Positions 36,746 through 45,519 are shown, numbered from the stretch's first letter. The stretch is 64,000 nucleotides of DNA from AP-15 sp963777435 (GCA_963777435.1 CAVZQT010000001.1:744001-808000); one strand, 5' to 3'. The notes: a model not told the origin generated them from the sequence alone. Numbers and translations: made by a program.

Positions 36746-37898
36746 ATGTCGAGCACTACCCCGCTCTCCGGCCTTGTCGTTATCGAGATCGGTCACAGCA
36801 TCGCCGCACCTTACGCCGGCATGATCCTCGGCGAGCTCGGCGCCGAGGTGATAAAAGTCGAAAATCCGCGTACCGGGGACGCCGCGCGTGGCTGGGGGCC
36901 GCCCTTCGCCGAGGGTGCTGCCACGTGTTTTCATGCGGTCAACCGCGCCAAGAGCGGCATTACAATCGATCTCGCCGATCCCGCCGATGCCGAAAAACTG
37001 AAGAGGCTGATCCTGACCCGCGCCGATGTCTTGGTGCACAACCTCAAATTTGGCGCGCTCGACCGCTACGGTTTGTCGTCAGCCGAACTACTCGCCGAAA
37101 AGCCAAGTCTCGTTTACTGCAATCTCGGTGCGTTTGGCGCGGTCGGGCCGATGCGCGAGCGGCCCGGCTACGACCCGCTGATGCAGGCCCATGGCGGGTT
37201 GATGAGCTTGATGGGCGAGGATGGGCGGCCGCCGGTCCGGGTTGGCGTGTCGATCGTTGATCTCGCCACGGGGATGTGGGCCGTGATCGGCATCCTCGCG
37301 GCATTGGCCGAGCGGCGCCAGACCGGCCGCGGCGGGGTCATCGACACGTCGCTCTACGAGAGCGCGCTGGCCTGGATGACGATCCCGATCGCCGCCTATC
37401 TGGTCGATCGCAAGATCCCGACCCGGCAGGGATCGGGGGTCGAGATGATCGTGCCCTACCAGGCATTTGCCGCTGCCGATGGCTATCTGATGGTCGCCGC
37501 TGGCAACGATAATCTGTTTCGTCGGCTGTGCGGCGTCATTGCTCGCCCCGAGCTTGCCGAGGACCCGCGGTTTCGCACCAATAAGGATCGGGTCGTCAAC
37601 CGCGCGGCGCTGATCGATATCCTAGAGGATGTTTTCGCCGCGCAGCCCATTGCCGTCTGGCAACAGCGGCTCGATGCCGCCGGTATTCCAAACGGGCCGA
37701 TGCAGACTGTGGATCAGGTGCTCAGCGATCCCCAGACGGCGGCGCTTGGCATTATTCAGCAAATGCCCATGGGCGCCTCAGCGGGCGCCGCTGTCGCTGG
37801 TCGGCCTGCCATTGTCGTTCGACGGGGCGCGCCCGCCCTTTAAGAAGGCGGCCCCGGCGCTCGGCGAAGCTACCGCCAAACTTACCAACCGCGAATGA
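36746..37898 (+). pseudogene. CaiB/BaiF-family (class III) CoA-transferase, C-terminal frameshift
   Basis: Class III CoA-transferases move CoA between organic acids using an Asp nucleophile. The gene shows LVVIEIGHSIAAPYAG (about 8-23), EVIKVENPRTGD, an FHAVNRAKSGITIDL region, and a likely catalytic Asp in GYDPLMQAHGG near 140-148. The main frame stops at 37843 with an atypical tail. A frame +1 from it carries the expected ending LVGLPLSFDGARPP...APALGE to a TGA at 37896-37898. One extra base in about 37755-37795 explains this, giving about 383 aa. The substrate is unknown. A shortened protein could still fold, so the true status depends on read evidence. Confidence 0.82.
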
Positions 37899-38552
37899 TG
37901 AGGGGATCTCGCGGCGGCCTCGCCGTCGCACTGCTCGCTCTCCAGCTCATTTCCTGCGCACCCGATGACTTCAGGCGATAGCGCTCGCGAGCCGGCGCCG
38001 CCCTTAGGCGTTGGAGCGACGGCGGGGGGCGGTGCGGTCGGAGTGCGCGTTGACGTATCGGGTCGGTTTATCGCTCTGGTCGGGCCAAAAGTTCAGCACG
38101 ATCCGCCATATCTCGACACACCCAATACGAACTATTCATGCCTTCGCAGCTTTATCGACCAGCAAACCGGCCAAACCGCGCATCAACTCTATGTTGTTGC
38201 GAGTTACGAAAGCAATCGCGATTGGAACGCAGCTCGGGACAGCAACGGCCAAGCGCTACAGTTTCTGCCGATAAGCCGCTTTAAGATCGCCTGTAACGGC
38301 AAGGAAGACTGTTCTTACGCCGAAGAATTCGCGGCTAAAATACCCGAAGGGGAGTTAAATAACGCTCATGGGTTTGCCGTTACTTTCACCGACCACGACG
38401 GCCATTCACAGACCATTACCGTGTCATCACAGCAAGTCGCCGCACAAATTGCGGCGCTTGCCGAGGAACAGAACAAATTGCGCAGCGCTCAAACGCCGCC
38501 GGGCTCGGTACCCACTTCAACCGCTGCGGCAGCCCCGCCTCACCAACCGTAG
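37895..38552 (+). pseudogene. Putative lipoprotein, frameshifted after the lipobox
   Basis: An ATG pair at 37895-37900 opens a typical lipoprotein signal: basic start MMRGSRGG, hydrophobic LAVALLALQ, lipobox LISC. This frame stops at a TAG (37978-37980). In the +1 frame a 195-aa ORF continues (from 37965) with a beta-rich domain including IALVGPKVQHDPPYLDTP, a Cys pair, and a Ser/Pro/Ala-rich tail. Its nominal ATG has no ribosome-binding site. A one-base insertion near 37965-37985 would unite the two into about 218 aa. I do not recognise the family. The start overlaps the stop of the CoA-transferase. Confidence 0.55.
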
Positions 38553-38851
38553 GAGCCGCCGATCTCGGCTTCGGCTTCGGCGCGTGCGAGATCGTCGGTT
38601 GCCGAATGGCAATTCGCCGCCGCGGAGATTGTCGCTGGACCGTCACAGCCAGGATCATGCCGTGGGATCACCGCGCCGACCAATTGCGCCTGCTGCGGCA
38701 CCGTGACATGACGGGACGCGAGCGCTTGTACGCCGGTGAACAGCATGACAACGATGACCGCCAAAGCCCAGGCCGCGGCGATCACGCGCCACCCGCCAAA
38801 GGAGCGTTCGGTGACGCGCGCTTCGGGTTCTTGATCAAAATATTCCGGCAT
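38540..38851 (-). CDS. Hypothetical single-pass membrane protein
   Basis: A 103-aa protein with a cytoplasmic N-terminus (MPEYFDQEPEARVTERSFGG), one membrane helix (WRVIAAAWALAVIVVMLFTGV, about 21-41) and a small C-terminal domain with two Cys (DPGCDG, ANCHS) that may pair outside the membrane. The composition is protein-like, and short anchored proteins of this kind are common in Alphaproteobacteria, but I cannot name it. It overlaps the 3' end of the convergent lipoprotein ORF by 13 bp. The ribosome-binding site is weak. Confidence 0.5.
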   Translation of the reverse strand: MPEYFDQEPEARVTERSFGGWRVIAAAWALAVIVVMLFTGVQALASRHVTVPQQAQLVGAVIPRHDPGCDGPATISAAANCHSATDDLARAEAEAEIGGSYGW

Positions 38852-39048
38852 GGCTCAAACCTGCCCAATCTTGTTGCAGTGCAAAATATAGGCAAAGGCT
38901 GCTGACCTAGATAGGGCATGAACGGCATGGCAGCGTTGCGCATCAAATACGCGTGAATAGGACAAATGAATTTGGTTCATGGCCGGATATCAAAGGCACT
39001 CGCCCGCCGCGAGCGAAAACGTCGACCGAATCCAATGTGGGGGCTGCG

Positions 39049-39456
39049 ATGAATGGTCAAGAGGCGTCCTGGACAACGCTCGAAACATTTTCGTTCGGCG
39101 ATGGTCCCGCCTTGGCCGACAGTCTGGCGCGGTTTGTTGTGGCTGGAGTGAAGCGGGCGACTTGTTGGGCTGTGAGCGATGGTCAGCAAACACACGTCGG
39201 CAAGCCCATGGTGGTGCTCAACGGCAGCGGCAGGCCGGTGGCGGTGATCGAAACCACCGAACTGGTGATGCGGCGATTTGATGAGGTCGACGACCTCTTT
39301 GCTTTTGACGAGGGCGAGGGGGACCGTACGCTCGCCTATTGGCGCCGGGCTCACCGCAAGTATTTCGAGCGGCAGGGCAACTTTGCCCCGGATATGTCGC
39401 TATGGTGCGAGCGCTTTCGCTTGGTCGCTCGTTTGGGCGGGGAAGCACCGGGCTGA
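39049..39456 (+). CDS. ASCH-domain protein
   Basis: A 135-aa protein with the ASCH (PUA-like) fold, proposed to bind RNA or nucleotides. Typical segments are FSFGDGPALADSLARFVVAGVKRATC (about 12-37), GKPMVVLNGSGRPVAVIETTEL (about 49-70), VDDLFAFDEGEGDRTLAYWRRAHRKYF and MSLWCERFRLV. I chose the ATG at 39049 because GGGGG precedes it at the right distance and homologous sequence begins there; the frame is open from 38953. The related E. coli protein YqfB hydrolyses N4-acetylcytidine, so a nucleoside-processing role is possible. Confidence 0.82.
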   Translation: MNGQEASWTTLETFSFGDGPALADSLARFVVAGVKRATCWAVSDGQQTHVGKPMVVLNGSGRPVAVIETTELVMRRFDEVDDLFAFDEGEGDRTLAYWRRAHRKYFERQGNFAPDMSLWCERFRLVARLGGEAPG

Positions 39457-39504
39457 CAGCGTTTCCGGGGGTGCTGGACGCAGCTAGGTAAATGGAGGGC
39501 GGAT

Positions 39505-40524
39505 ATGAAATTCGGCTTATTCGGCGGGGCGCGGGCCAAGGGTGGGCCGGCCGGCGACAGCTATGCTTATCACGACTTTGTGAATTACGTTGTCGAAGCG
39601 GAAAAGCTCGGGTTCTCGAGCGTGTTTCTGGTCGAGCACCATTTTACCGGGTTCGGCCAGGTGTCGGCGTCGATGAGCCTGCTTGCCTATTTGGCAGCAC
39701 GCACCGAGCGCATCCGGCTCGGCACCGCGGTCGTCGTCTTGCCCTGGCACAACCCGATCCTAGTCGCCGAACAGGCCGCAACGCTTGACCTGCTATCAGA
39801 CGGCAGGCTCGATTTCGGCGTCGGCAAGGGCTATCGCAGCTACGAATTCTCTGGCTTCTGCATCCCACCGGAGGAGGCGACCGAGCGCTTTGACGAAGCG
39901 ATGGAAGTGATCCGCAAGGCATGGACCTCGCCCGGCCGATTCTCGTATCACGGCAAGCTGTGGCATTACGACAACGTCATCGTCGAGCCAAGTCCGATTC
40001 AGCAGCCGCACCCCCCGTTCTGGCTCGGCGCCGGCAGCGCCGAGTCGATCCGCCGCGCCGCGCGTGAGGGCTACAATCTGCTGCTCGACCAGATCGCGCC
40101 GACTGATCTGATCCTCGACCGCGTCGCTACATTCCGTTCGGAGTGCGAGCGGGTCGGGCGCGGCTGGAACCCGATGTCGATCGGCGTCACTCGCGGCCTG
40201 CAGATCGTGCACAATGAAGAGGAGCGGCGGCGCGCGATCGCCACGCGACGGCAGGTGCTGAAAAACATCGGCGACCTCGCCCGCGGCCCGGGCGCCGAGC
40301 ACTACGCCCACATCAAGGACGACGAGGACTCGTTTGTGCTCGACGACGCCCCGTTGCTCGGCACGCCCGAGGAGATCATCGCGCGGCTCAAAAAGCTCGA
40401 AGCCGGCGGGGTCGAGAACGTGCTGTTCGCCGCGCCGGGCGCTTCGATCGCGGGTCTGCGCACCTTTGCCGAAGAGATCATGCCGGCCTTCGCCAACTCC
40501 CCAATGTCGCTCGCCCAAGTCTAG
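39505..40524 (+). CDS. LLM-class flavin-dependent oxidoreductase (luciferase-like)
   Basis: A 339-aa TIM-barrel monooxygenase of the bacterial luciferase superfamily, using reduced flavin. Recognisable parts are KLGFSSVFLVEHHFTGFGQV (about 33-52), RIRLGTAVVVLPWHNP (about 72-87), EQAATLDLLSDGRLDFGVGKG (about 92-112) and PPFWLGAGSAESIRRAA. A strong ribosome-binding site, GGAGGGCGG, precedes the ATG. It is followed after 80 bp by an SDR gene on the same strand, possibly one transcript. The substrate is unknown. Confidence 0.92.
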   Translation: MKFGLFGGARAKGGPAGDSYAYHDFVNYVVEAEKLGFSSVFLVEHHFTGFGQVSASMSLLAYLAARTERIRLGTAVVVLPWHNPILVAEQAATLDLLSDGRLDFGVGKGYRSYEFSGFCIPPEEATERFDEAMEVIRKAWTSPGRFSYHGKLWHYDNVIVEPSPIQQPHPPFWLGAGSAESIRRAAREGYNLLLDQIAPTDLILDRVATFRSECERVGRGWNPMSIGVTRGLQIVHNEEERRRAIATRRQVLKNIGDLARGPGAEHYAHIKDDEDSFVLDDAPLLGTPEEIIARLKKLEAGGVENVLFAAPGASIAGLRTFAEEIMPAFANSPMSLAQV

Positions 40525-40604
40525 AGGAGTTTCACCACAGAGACGGTGAGGCAGTGAAGTGATAAAATTGAAGGGAGCTGCGCTCAAAACTGAGGAGAGG
40601 GCGT

Positions 40605-41306
40605 ATGGAACAGCGCAATGCGATCGTCACCGGCGGGCTGCGCGGGCTCGGCCGGGCGATGGCGCTCGGCCTGGCGCGCGATGGCTGTCGGGTGCTCGCG
40701 GTCGGTCATATCGCCTCAGATGTCGCCGAAATCGCGCGCGAGATTGCCGGGGCGCGGGTTGCCGACCGGCTGCACCCTCTCGCCGATCTGCGCCGCGCCG
40801 AAGAATGCGATCGCGTCGTCGCTGCCGCGCAAGACCGACTCGGCGGGGTCGACATTCTGGTCAACAATGCCGGGCTGACCTTCACCTATATCGATCCCGA
40901 GCGCTATCGCCGGCCGACGATCCAGCGCTTTTGGGAAGTCGGCGACGAGATCATCGAAAACGTTATCGCCACAAATTACCTCGCCGCCGACCGGCTCGCG
41001 CGCAGGGTCGCCCCGGGGATGGTGGAGCGCGGCTGGGGCCGCATCATCAATGTGACCACCAAGCTCGACACAATGAACCGCGCCGGAACCCACCCCTACG
41101 GCGCATCAAAAGCCGCGCTCAAAATGGCGACCGAGGTGTGGGCTAAGGAGACCGAGGGGACCGGGCTGACGATCAACATCGTCAATCCTGGCGCCGGCGC
41201 CAATACCCCCGGCATGGCGGCGGAAATGCGCGAGATGAGCCGCGACGGCCGCGCCGCGCGCCGCGCCGGCCGCCCCGCCGGCTTTGCAATGCACCCCGCT
41301 CCCTAA
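40605..41306 (+). CDS. Short-chain dehydrogenase/reductase, unusual C-terminus
   Basis: A 233-aa Rossmann-fold oxidoreductase. The cofactor motif is TGGLRGLGRA (about 7-16), followed by NNAGLT (about 88) and the catalytic YGASKAALK (Y at about 165). It begins after GGAGAGGGC. Family members of this kind are usually 250-260 aa and end with a substrate loop and a final strand after MREM. Here the frame instead ends in an Arg/Ala/Pro-rich tail (RAGRPAGFAMHPAP), with the stop at the edge of a C-rich palindromic element. The natural end was therefore probably lost when that element inserted, or by a local indel. Activity is uncertain. Confidence 0.8.
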   Translation: MEQRNAIVTGGLRGLGRAMALGLARDGCRVLAVGHIASDVAEIAREIAGARVADRLHPLADLRRAEECDRVVAAAQDRLGGVDILVNNAGLTFTYIDPERYRRPTIQRFWEVGDEIIENVIATNYLAADRLARRVAPGMVERGWGRIINVTTKLDTMNRAGTHPYGASKAALKMATEVWAKETEGTGLTINIVNPGAGANTPGMAAEMREMSRDGRAARRAGRPAGFAMHPAP

Positions 41307-41307
41307 T

Positions 41308-41425
41308 TTCCTCTCTGCCCCGGGGGCGGAGAGAGCGGGGTGAGGTGGGGAAATCCCCCGCGTGCCAGCGCCCGCCTCACCCTTCCGCTGCGCGAGCCCT
41401 CCCTCTCCCCCCAAGGGCGGAGAGG
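41308..41425. repeat. Pair of C/G-rich palindromic repeats
   Basis: Two related dyads lie close together: CTCTCTGCCCCGGGGGCGGAGAG (about 41313-41335) and CTCTCCCCCCAAGGGCGGAGAG (about 41402-41423), separated by GC-rich spacer. They resemble the elements at 14263-14310 and 57652-57679 and sit between the SDR gene and the convergent creA, where they may help terminate both transcripts. Confidence 0.6.
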
Positions 41426-41449
41426 TGTCACTACGGAGCCGCCGTGGGG

Positions 41450-41932
41450 TCAGGGTTTGCTGGCGGTCGAGGTCTGACGGGTGGTGTTGTACAGCGACAC
41501 CGTCGACAGGCCCATCTTGGCGCTGGCGTCTTTTATCTGCCGGCTGTAGGCGACATAGATCAGCGTGTCGTTCTTCTGGTCATAGATCCGCCGTACCGCG
41601 ATCGATTTGAAGAACAGGCTCATCTTCTGTGAAAAGATCTCCTCGCCTTTGCGGCCGAGCGCGATCTTGCCGACCGTAATTGGGCCGGTTTGGGTGCAGG
41701 AAATCGCGCTGTTTGACGGGTTCTCAAACCAATTACCCTTGGTCAATCGGTCGATGACGCTGCGATCGAAATGGACGACGTGACAGGTCACGCCGGCAAC
41801 ACCGGGATCGGCAAAAGCTTCGACGACCAATCCGTTGCCGGTCCAGTCGTTACTAAAGCTGCCGACCTCCTCGGCGCGCGCGCTGGCCGTGAATAGTGCC
41901 AGAAGAAAGAAGGGCAGCAAGTAGCGGATCAT
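41450..41932 (-). CDS. creA: CreA-family protein
   Basis: A 160-aa exported protein of the CreA family, widely conserved with unknown function. The signal peptide is IRYLLPFFLLALFTASARA. The mature part shows EEVGSFSNDWTGNGLVVEAFADPGVAGVTCHV, KGNWFENPSNSAISCTQTGP, SQKMSLFFKSIAVRRIYD and NTLIYVAYSRQI-like segments, all diagnostic, with a Cys pair that probably bonds. The ATG at 41932 is preceded by GAGGAG. It stands alone on the minus strand, next to repeat elements on both sides. Confidence 0.93.
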   Translation of the reverse strand: MIRYLLPFFLLALFTASARAEEVGSFSNDWTGNGLVVEAFADPGVAGVTCHVVHFDRSVIDRLTKGNWFENPSNSAISCTQTGPITVGKIALGRKGEEIFSQKMSLFFKSIAVRRIYDQKNDTLIYVAYSRQIKDASAKMGLSTVSLYNTTRQTSTASKP

Positions 41933-42025
41933 CGGCTTCTCCTCAAAGGACTGCAAAAGGCTGAGCGCGGGTTTGGGCTCTCTTTGCCACCGTATACCAC
42001 CGATGAACACCACAGGAGCCGGTCA

Positions 42026-42055
42026 GCCGTAGATACCGGCCTCCGCCGGTAAGAC
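42026..42055. repeat. Dispersed palindromic intergenic repeat, copy B
   Basis: TACCGGC-CTCC-GCCGGTA (42034-42051) is the same dyad as at 150-167, in inverted orientation, and the 30-bp matches share all but two positions. It sits 94 bp upstream of the creA start. Confidence 0.7.
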
Positions 42056-42351
42056 AATCCAGAGGATGCGGGTGCCTGTTCGAAAGCAGGATCGCTGTAA
42101 GCGTTGCTGGCGGTCTTGCTGGAGCCAGTGTTCGCCGCCTGTCCGGGCGACAGATCGATCGAGTTCCCGAGCAGCTCCGAAGGGTCCTTGACCAGCTTCG
42201 GAGCGGGTTCTACCGGGTTATATGCTGACGAATTCCGCGCAAGCTTGGCGATCGCCCCCGAGACTGGCGGCGCGATATCGGCGATCGCTTCCCGAGTTTC
42301 CGGCGTGGCGACGGTGGTCACCGATGGCGACGGCGCAACCGGCATACAGTC
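42056..42351 (-). other. Possible gene remnant beside the IS element
   Basis: The minus strand is open through this 296-bp stretch (frame of 41929-42363) and the segment VAPSPSVTTVATPETREAIADIAPPVSGAIAKLARNSS... has protein-like composition, as does NPVEPAPKLVKDPSELLG. The frame begins inside the IS end and runs out through the palindromic repeat, so no intact gene is present. It may be the cut-off 3' part of a gene that once extended across the IS site. It is not the missing half of cydB. Confidence 0.3.
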
Positions 42352-43640
42352 GGAGACCTCCAATAACCGAGTTCGTCTGGTCGGGACGGGCGGGACATTG
42401 GCTGAGCCGCGACCGGTTTGTTGGGCGATCGGTGTGGCGAGGCGCAGGCGGGCTGGGTTAGCGAGGTTTTTGGGTCAGGTTGGTGCGGTCTGGGCCGCCA
42501 GCCAGACCATCCGCTGCATGTTGTAGACGAGGTTGGCCAAGCCGATCTTGGTTGTCGCTCGGGCGAGGCCGATGGTGCGGATGAACAGGGCCATGGGGCC
42601 CTTCTGGCGGGCGAAGACGTGCTCGACCGCCGAGCGCACCGCCGATTTGCGGGCATTGGCGCGGGCGGTGCGGCGTGGCATCGGCCGGCCCATGGGTTTC
42701 TTGTGGTGGATCTGCGAGCGCAGAGCACGGCCGGCGAGAAACGCCTCATTGGCCTTTGAGCGGTAGGCGGTGTCGGCCCACACGTCGCTGGCGGTATTGT
42801 TTCTGTCGATCAGCTCGGGCAGCAACGCCCCGTCGTGGCGGGCGGCATCGGTGACCGTCCAACGGCGGATCAGGCGATGCCGGCGGTCGATGCCGAGATG
42901 ATTTTTATAACCAAAGGCCGGGATTGCGAGATCAACCCGCGGTATGCCATCCGGGCTCGGTTTGGCCTTGGTGTACTTGACCGTCCAGCGCGCATCGCGA
43001 TCCTTCTGGCGCAGCTTGGCCGGCTTGTCCGCCCATGCCGGCGGAATGCGGCCTTGCTTGATGTCACGCTTCTCGCCATCGGTGTTGCGCTGCTTTGGCG
43101 CGGCGACGATCGAGGCGTCGATGATCTGGCCGCTCATCGCCAGAAACCCGGCCGCCGCGAGCGCCGCGTCAAAGCGCTCAAACAGAACCTCGATCGCCGG
43201 CTTGGCCGCGATTTTGGCCCGGGTCAACGCTTCGCGAAAGGTCCAGATCGTATTCGCGTCCGGCACCGTGTCGGCCAGCCCCAGACCGAGAAACCGCATG
43301 AAGGACAGCCGGTCTCGGATCAGATATTCGGCGCGCTCGTCCGACAGATTGTGGCTGGCCTGCAAAATCAGCGTCTTGAACATCAGCACGTGATCAAAAG
43401 CCGGCCGGCCCCCTTTGGCGCGATCCGAACGCGGCACCGCTCGCTCCAGATCCGCCCGAAACAGCTCGAAATCGATCACCGCGTTCAGTCGCTCCAGGCT
43501 GTCGCCTTTGGCCGAGAGCTGCTGCAGCCGCTCCTCAATGTCGAAAAACCCCGCCTGACCGCGCATCTCCGCCCCCAGCGCAGACCCCCAGCCGATCGAA
43601 TCACAAACTCGTCAAAACTGCCAGGTTATTGGAGGTGTCC
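42352..43640 (-). mobile_element. IS5-family insertion sequence with 17-bp terminal inverted repeats
   Basis: GGAGACCTCCAATAACC (42352-42368) matches in inverted orientation GGACACCTCCAATAACC (minus strand of 43624-43640) with one mismatch. Between them lies one full-length DDE transposase gene. The element is about 1289 bp. I see no obvious target duplication at the edges. The right end cuts cydB, but the left flank does not hold the remainder of cydB, so a deletion or rearrangement accompanied or followed the insertion. Confidence 0.85.
42475..43566 (-). CDS. IS5-family transposase
   Basis: A 363-aa DDE transposase. The N-terminal part GFFDIEERLQQLSAKGD is typical of the IS5 group. The catalytic Asp residues lie in IIDASIVAAP (about 145) and WADTAYRS (about 273), and the Glu in SAVEHVFARQKG (about 326), the YREK-like region. 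The frame is intact from ATG to stop, so the element could be active. Its C-terminal hydrophobic segment IGLANLVYNMQRM is also family-typical. It is a different group from the IS at 62977. Confidence 0.93.
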   Translation of the reverse strand: MRGQAGFFDIEERLQQLSAKGDSLERLNAVIDFELFRADLERAVPRSDRAKGGRPAFDHVLMFKTLILQASHNLSDERAEYLIRDRLSFMRFLGLGLADTVPDANTIWTFREALTRAKIAAKPAIEVLFERFDAALAAAGFLAMSGQIIDASIVAAPKQRNTDGEKRDIKQGRIPPAWADKPAKLRQKDRDARWTVKYTKAKPSPDGIPRVDLAIPAFGYKNHLGIDRRHRLIRRWTVTDAARHDGALLPELIDRNNTASDVWADTAYRSKANEAFLAGRALRSQIHHKKPMGRPMPRRTARANARKSAVRSAVEHVFARQKGPMALFIRTIGLARATTKIGLANLVYNMQRMVWLAAQTAPT

Positions 43641-43974
43641 AGCTGGCGTCCCAGATCCAGCGCAGCCGCTCGGTCTTGTTACGGTATTCGAACGCCACGC
43701 CGCGCAGGATCAGCCCCGCCAGCGCCAGCAGCACCGGCAGATAAAACGCCGACAGCAACGTCGCATAGACGACCGGAAAGGCTCCCCAGAGAACCACTCC
43801 GGCGACGACAAGCCACGTCTCGTTGCCGTCCCACATCGGCGCCACCGCGCTCATCATCGCGCGCCGTCTCGTCTCGCCAAGCGTGAAACCGAAGAGAATC
43901 CCGACGCCGAGATCAAACCCGTCGAGCAGCACGTAGAGGAGAATGCTGACGGCGAGTATGGCCACCCAGAACAT
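43641..43974 (-). pseudogene. cydB: cydB, 5' part only, truncated by an IS element
   Basis: The N-terminal about 111 residues of the cytochrome bd oxidase subunit II: MFWVAILAVSILLYVLLDGFDLGVG, then RRAMMSAVAPMWDGNETWLVVAG and YLPVLLALAGLILRGVAFEYRNK. It ends at RWIWDAS, where the IS5-family element begins, and the frame stops inside the element at 43612. A complete CydB has about 330-380 residues, so two thirds are gone, and no remainder is seen beyond the IS. The start follows the cydA stop by 8 nt. Unless a second cydB exists elsewhere, this bd oxidase cannot assemble. Confidence 0.9.
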
Positions 43975-43982
43975 AATCACGG

Positions 43983-45401
43983 CTATTCTCCTGCAGGTAA
44001 GTGACCGGTGGCAGACGTCAGGTGGTGCTCGTCGACAACCGACATCGGGCGGTTCGGAACCGCGGCAGGCGGGGGCGCAACCAGGCGCCCTTCCGGTCCG
44101 GCGCGCAGCAGACGATAGATGTAGTAGGTTCCGAACGCGAAAATGAAGCTGTAGACGACACAGTAAACCGCCAGCGAGGTTGCAACTGTCCGGGTGGTCA
44201 GGAATGGCGTCATCGCGTCGGCGGTCCGCAAAACGCCGTAGACCACCCAGGGCTGGCGCCCGACCTCGGCCGTGACCCAGCCGCCCAATATCGCGATGAA
44301 CGGCAGCGGGAAGCTGAGGAACGCCGCCCAGAGCAGCAGCCGATTCTGCTCGATGCGCTCTTTGTGGATCAGATACGATCCGATCCAGGCGACCAGCAGC
44401 ATGACAGCCCAGCAGCCGACCATAATGCGGAAACTCAAGAATGGGATCGCGACCGGCGGCCAATTCTGCGGCGAGATGCTGTCAAGCCCGACCTCTCCCG
44501 CCGAGGGGCTGTCGGAGTCGATCAGGCTCCCCCATGGCGGAGGTAGCGTGATCGCGAACAGGTTTCGGTGGTTCGCCACATCCGGCCAGCCGAGCAGCAC
44601 TTCGGAAGCCGGTTTCTCGTCGTGCCACCGGGCTTCGATCGCCGCCATTTTCGCCGGCTGATGGTGAACGATATACTCGCCGTTGAGGTGCCCGAAGACA
44701 AGCTGGGCGGGGAGCAGCACGGCGGCGAAATATAATCCCATCCGAAGCATGACCCGCGCCTCGGCGGCAAAGATCCCGCGCAAGACGTACCACGCTCCGG
44801 TGGCCGCGACGCACATGGCGCCGGTGAGATAGGATGCGAGCAGCATGTGCGGGAAGCGCACCCACACGACAGGACTGAATAGGATCTTGAACCAGTTGTC
44901 CGGAGCAAAGGCGCCGCTTTCCATCACATACCCGGTCGGCACCTGCATCCAGCTATTGTTGACCATGATCCAGAACGCCGAGAGGGTGGTTCCCAATGCA
45001 ACCATGGCCGTCGAGAAGAAATAGAACCAGGGCGGGACGCGAGGCCGGCCAAACAGCAAGATGCCAAAGAAGCTCGCCTCGAGGAAAAAGGCGGTGAAGG
45101 TCTCGTAGGAGAGAAGCGGACCCTGAATGGGTCCGGACATCCGCGCCAGTACGCTCCAATTCGTGCCGAACTGGAACCCCATGACAATCCCAGAGACGAC
45201 GCCGAGCCCGAAAGCGACGCCAAATATTTTTAGCCAGAACTCGAAGACGAGACGGTACACCGGCCGCCCGGTCCACCGGCGCAGACCTTCGAGCGCGGTG
45301 AGCCACGCCGCCAGGCCGATCGTGAATGATGGGAAGATGATGTGAAATGCGACAGTTGATCCGAACTGAATCCGGGACAGCAAAAACGCTGTGAAGTCCA
45401 T
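43983..45401 (-). CDS. cydA: Cytochrome bd-type quinol oxidase subunit I
   Basis: A 472-aa inner-membrane subunit carrying the haems and the quinol site. It shows RIQFGSTVAFHIIFPSFTIG near the N-terminus with the haem b595 His, the GIVMGFQFGTNW segment, the Q-loop region, and GWVTAEVGRQPWVVYGVLRT (about 390-410). The short Q-loop and the length of about 470 point to the cyanide-insensitive (CioA-like) branch. GAGG precedes the ATG at 45401. It lies downstream of poxB on the same strand and upstream of the truncated cydB. The frame is fully intact despite the loss of its partner. Confidence 0.93.
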   Translation of the reverse strand: MDFTAFLLSRIQFGSTVAFHIIFPSFTIGLAAWLTALEGLRRWTGRPVYRLVFEFWLKIFGVAFGLGVVSGIVMGFQFGTNWSVLARMSGPIQGPLLSYETFTAFFLEASFFGILLFGRPRVPPWFYFFSTAMVALGTTLSAFWIMVNNSWMQVPTGYVMESGAFAPDNWFKILFSPVVWVRFPHMLLASYLTGAMCVAATGAWYVLRGIFAAEARVMLRMGLYFAAVLLPAQLVFGHLNGEYIVHHQPAKMAAIEARWHDEKPASEVLLGWPDVANHRNLFAITLPPPWGSLIDSDSPSAGEVGLDSISPQNWPPVAIPFLSFRIMVGCWAVMLLVAWIGSYLIHKERIEQNRLLLWAAFLSFPLPFIAILGGWVTAEVGRQPWVVYGVLRTADAMTPFLTTRTVATSLAVYCVVYSFIFAFGTYYIYRLLRAGPEGRLVAPPPAAVPNRPMSVVDEHHLTSATGHLPAGE

Positions 45402-45519
45402 TGGAAAGCCTCAGTAGTCTGGTTTAGTCGTTGTCACCCGAACTCGATCCGGGGAACCGCAAGCGGTTCGCAATCTCGGTAGCCAAACCGGACAGATCCG
45501 GCCAAGACGTTCATCAATA

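Noticed and set aside
41929..42363. 144-codon minus-strand ORF between creA and the IS element
   Set aside because: It starts inside the IS terminal repeat and passes through a palindromic repeat. Only the middle looks protein-like, so I list it as a possible remnant and not as a gene.
42451..43622. Alternative IS boundaries with GGCTGGGTTAGCGAGG-like imperfect repeats
   Set aside because: The 17-bp repeats at 42352-42368 and 43624-43640 match far better (one mismatch) and coincide with the loss of cydB homology.
43612..44463. A 283-aa protein as the cydB product
   Set aside because: The first 163 codons are a shadow of cydA. The real start is the ATG at 43974, 8 nt after the cydA stop.
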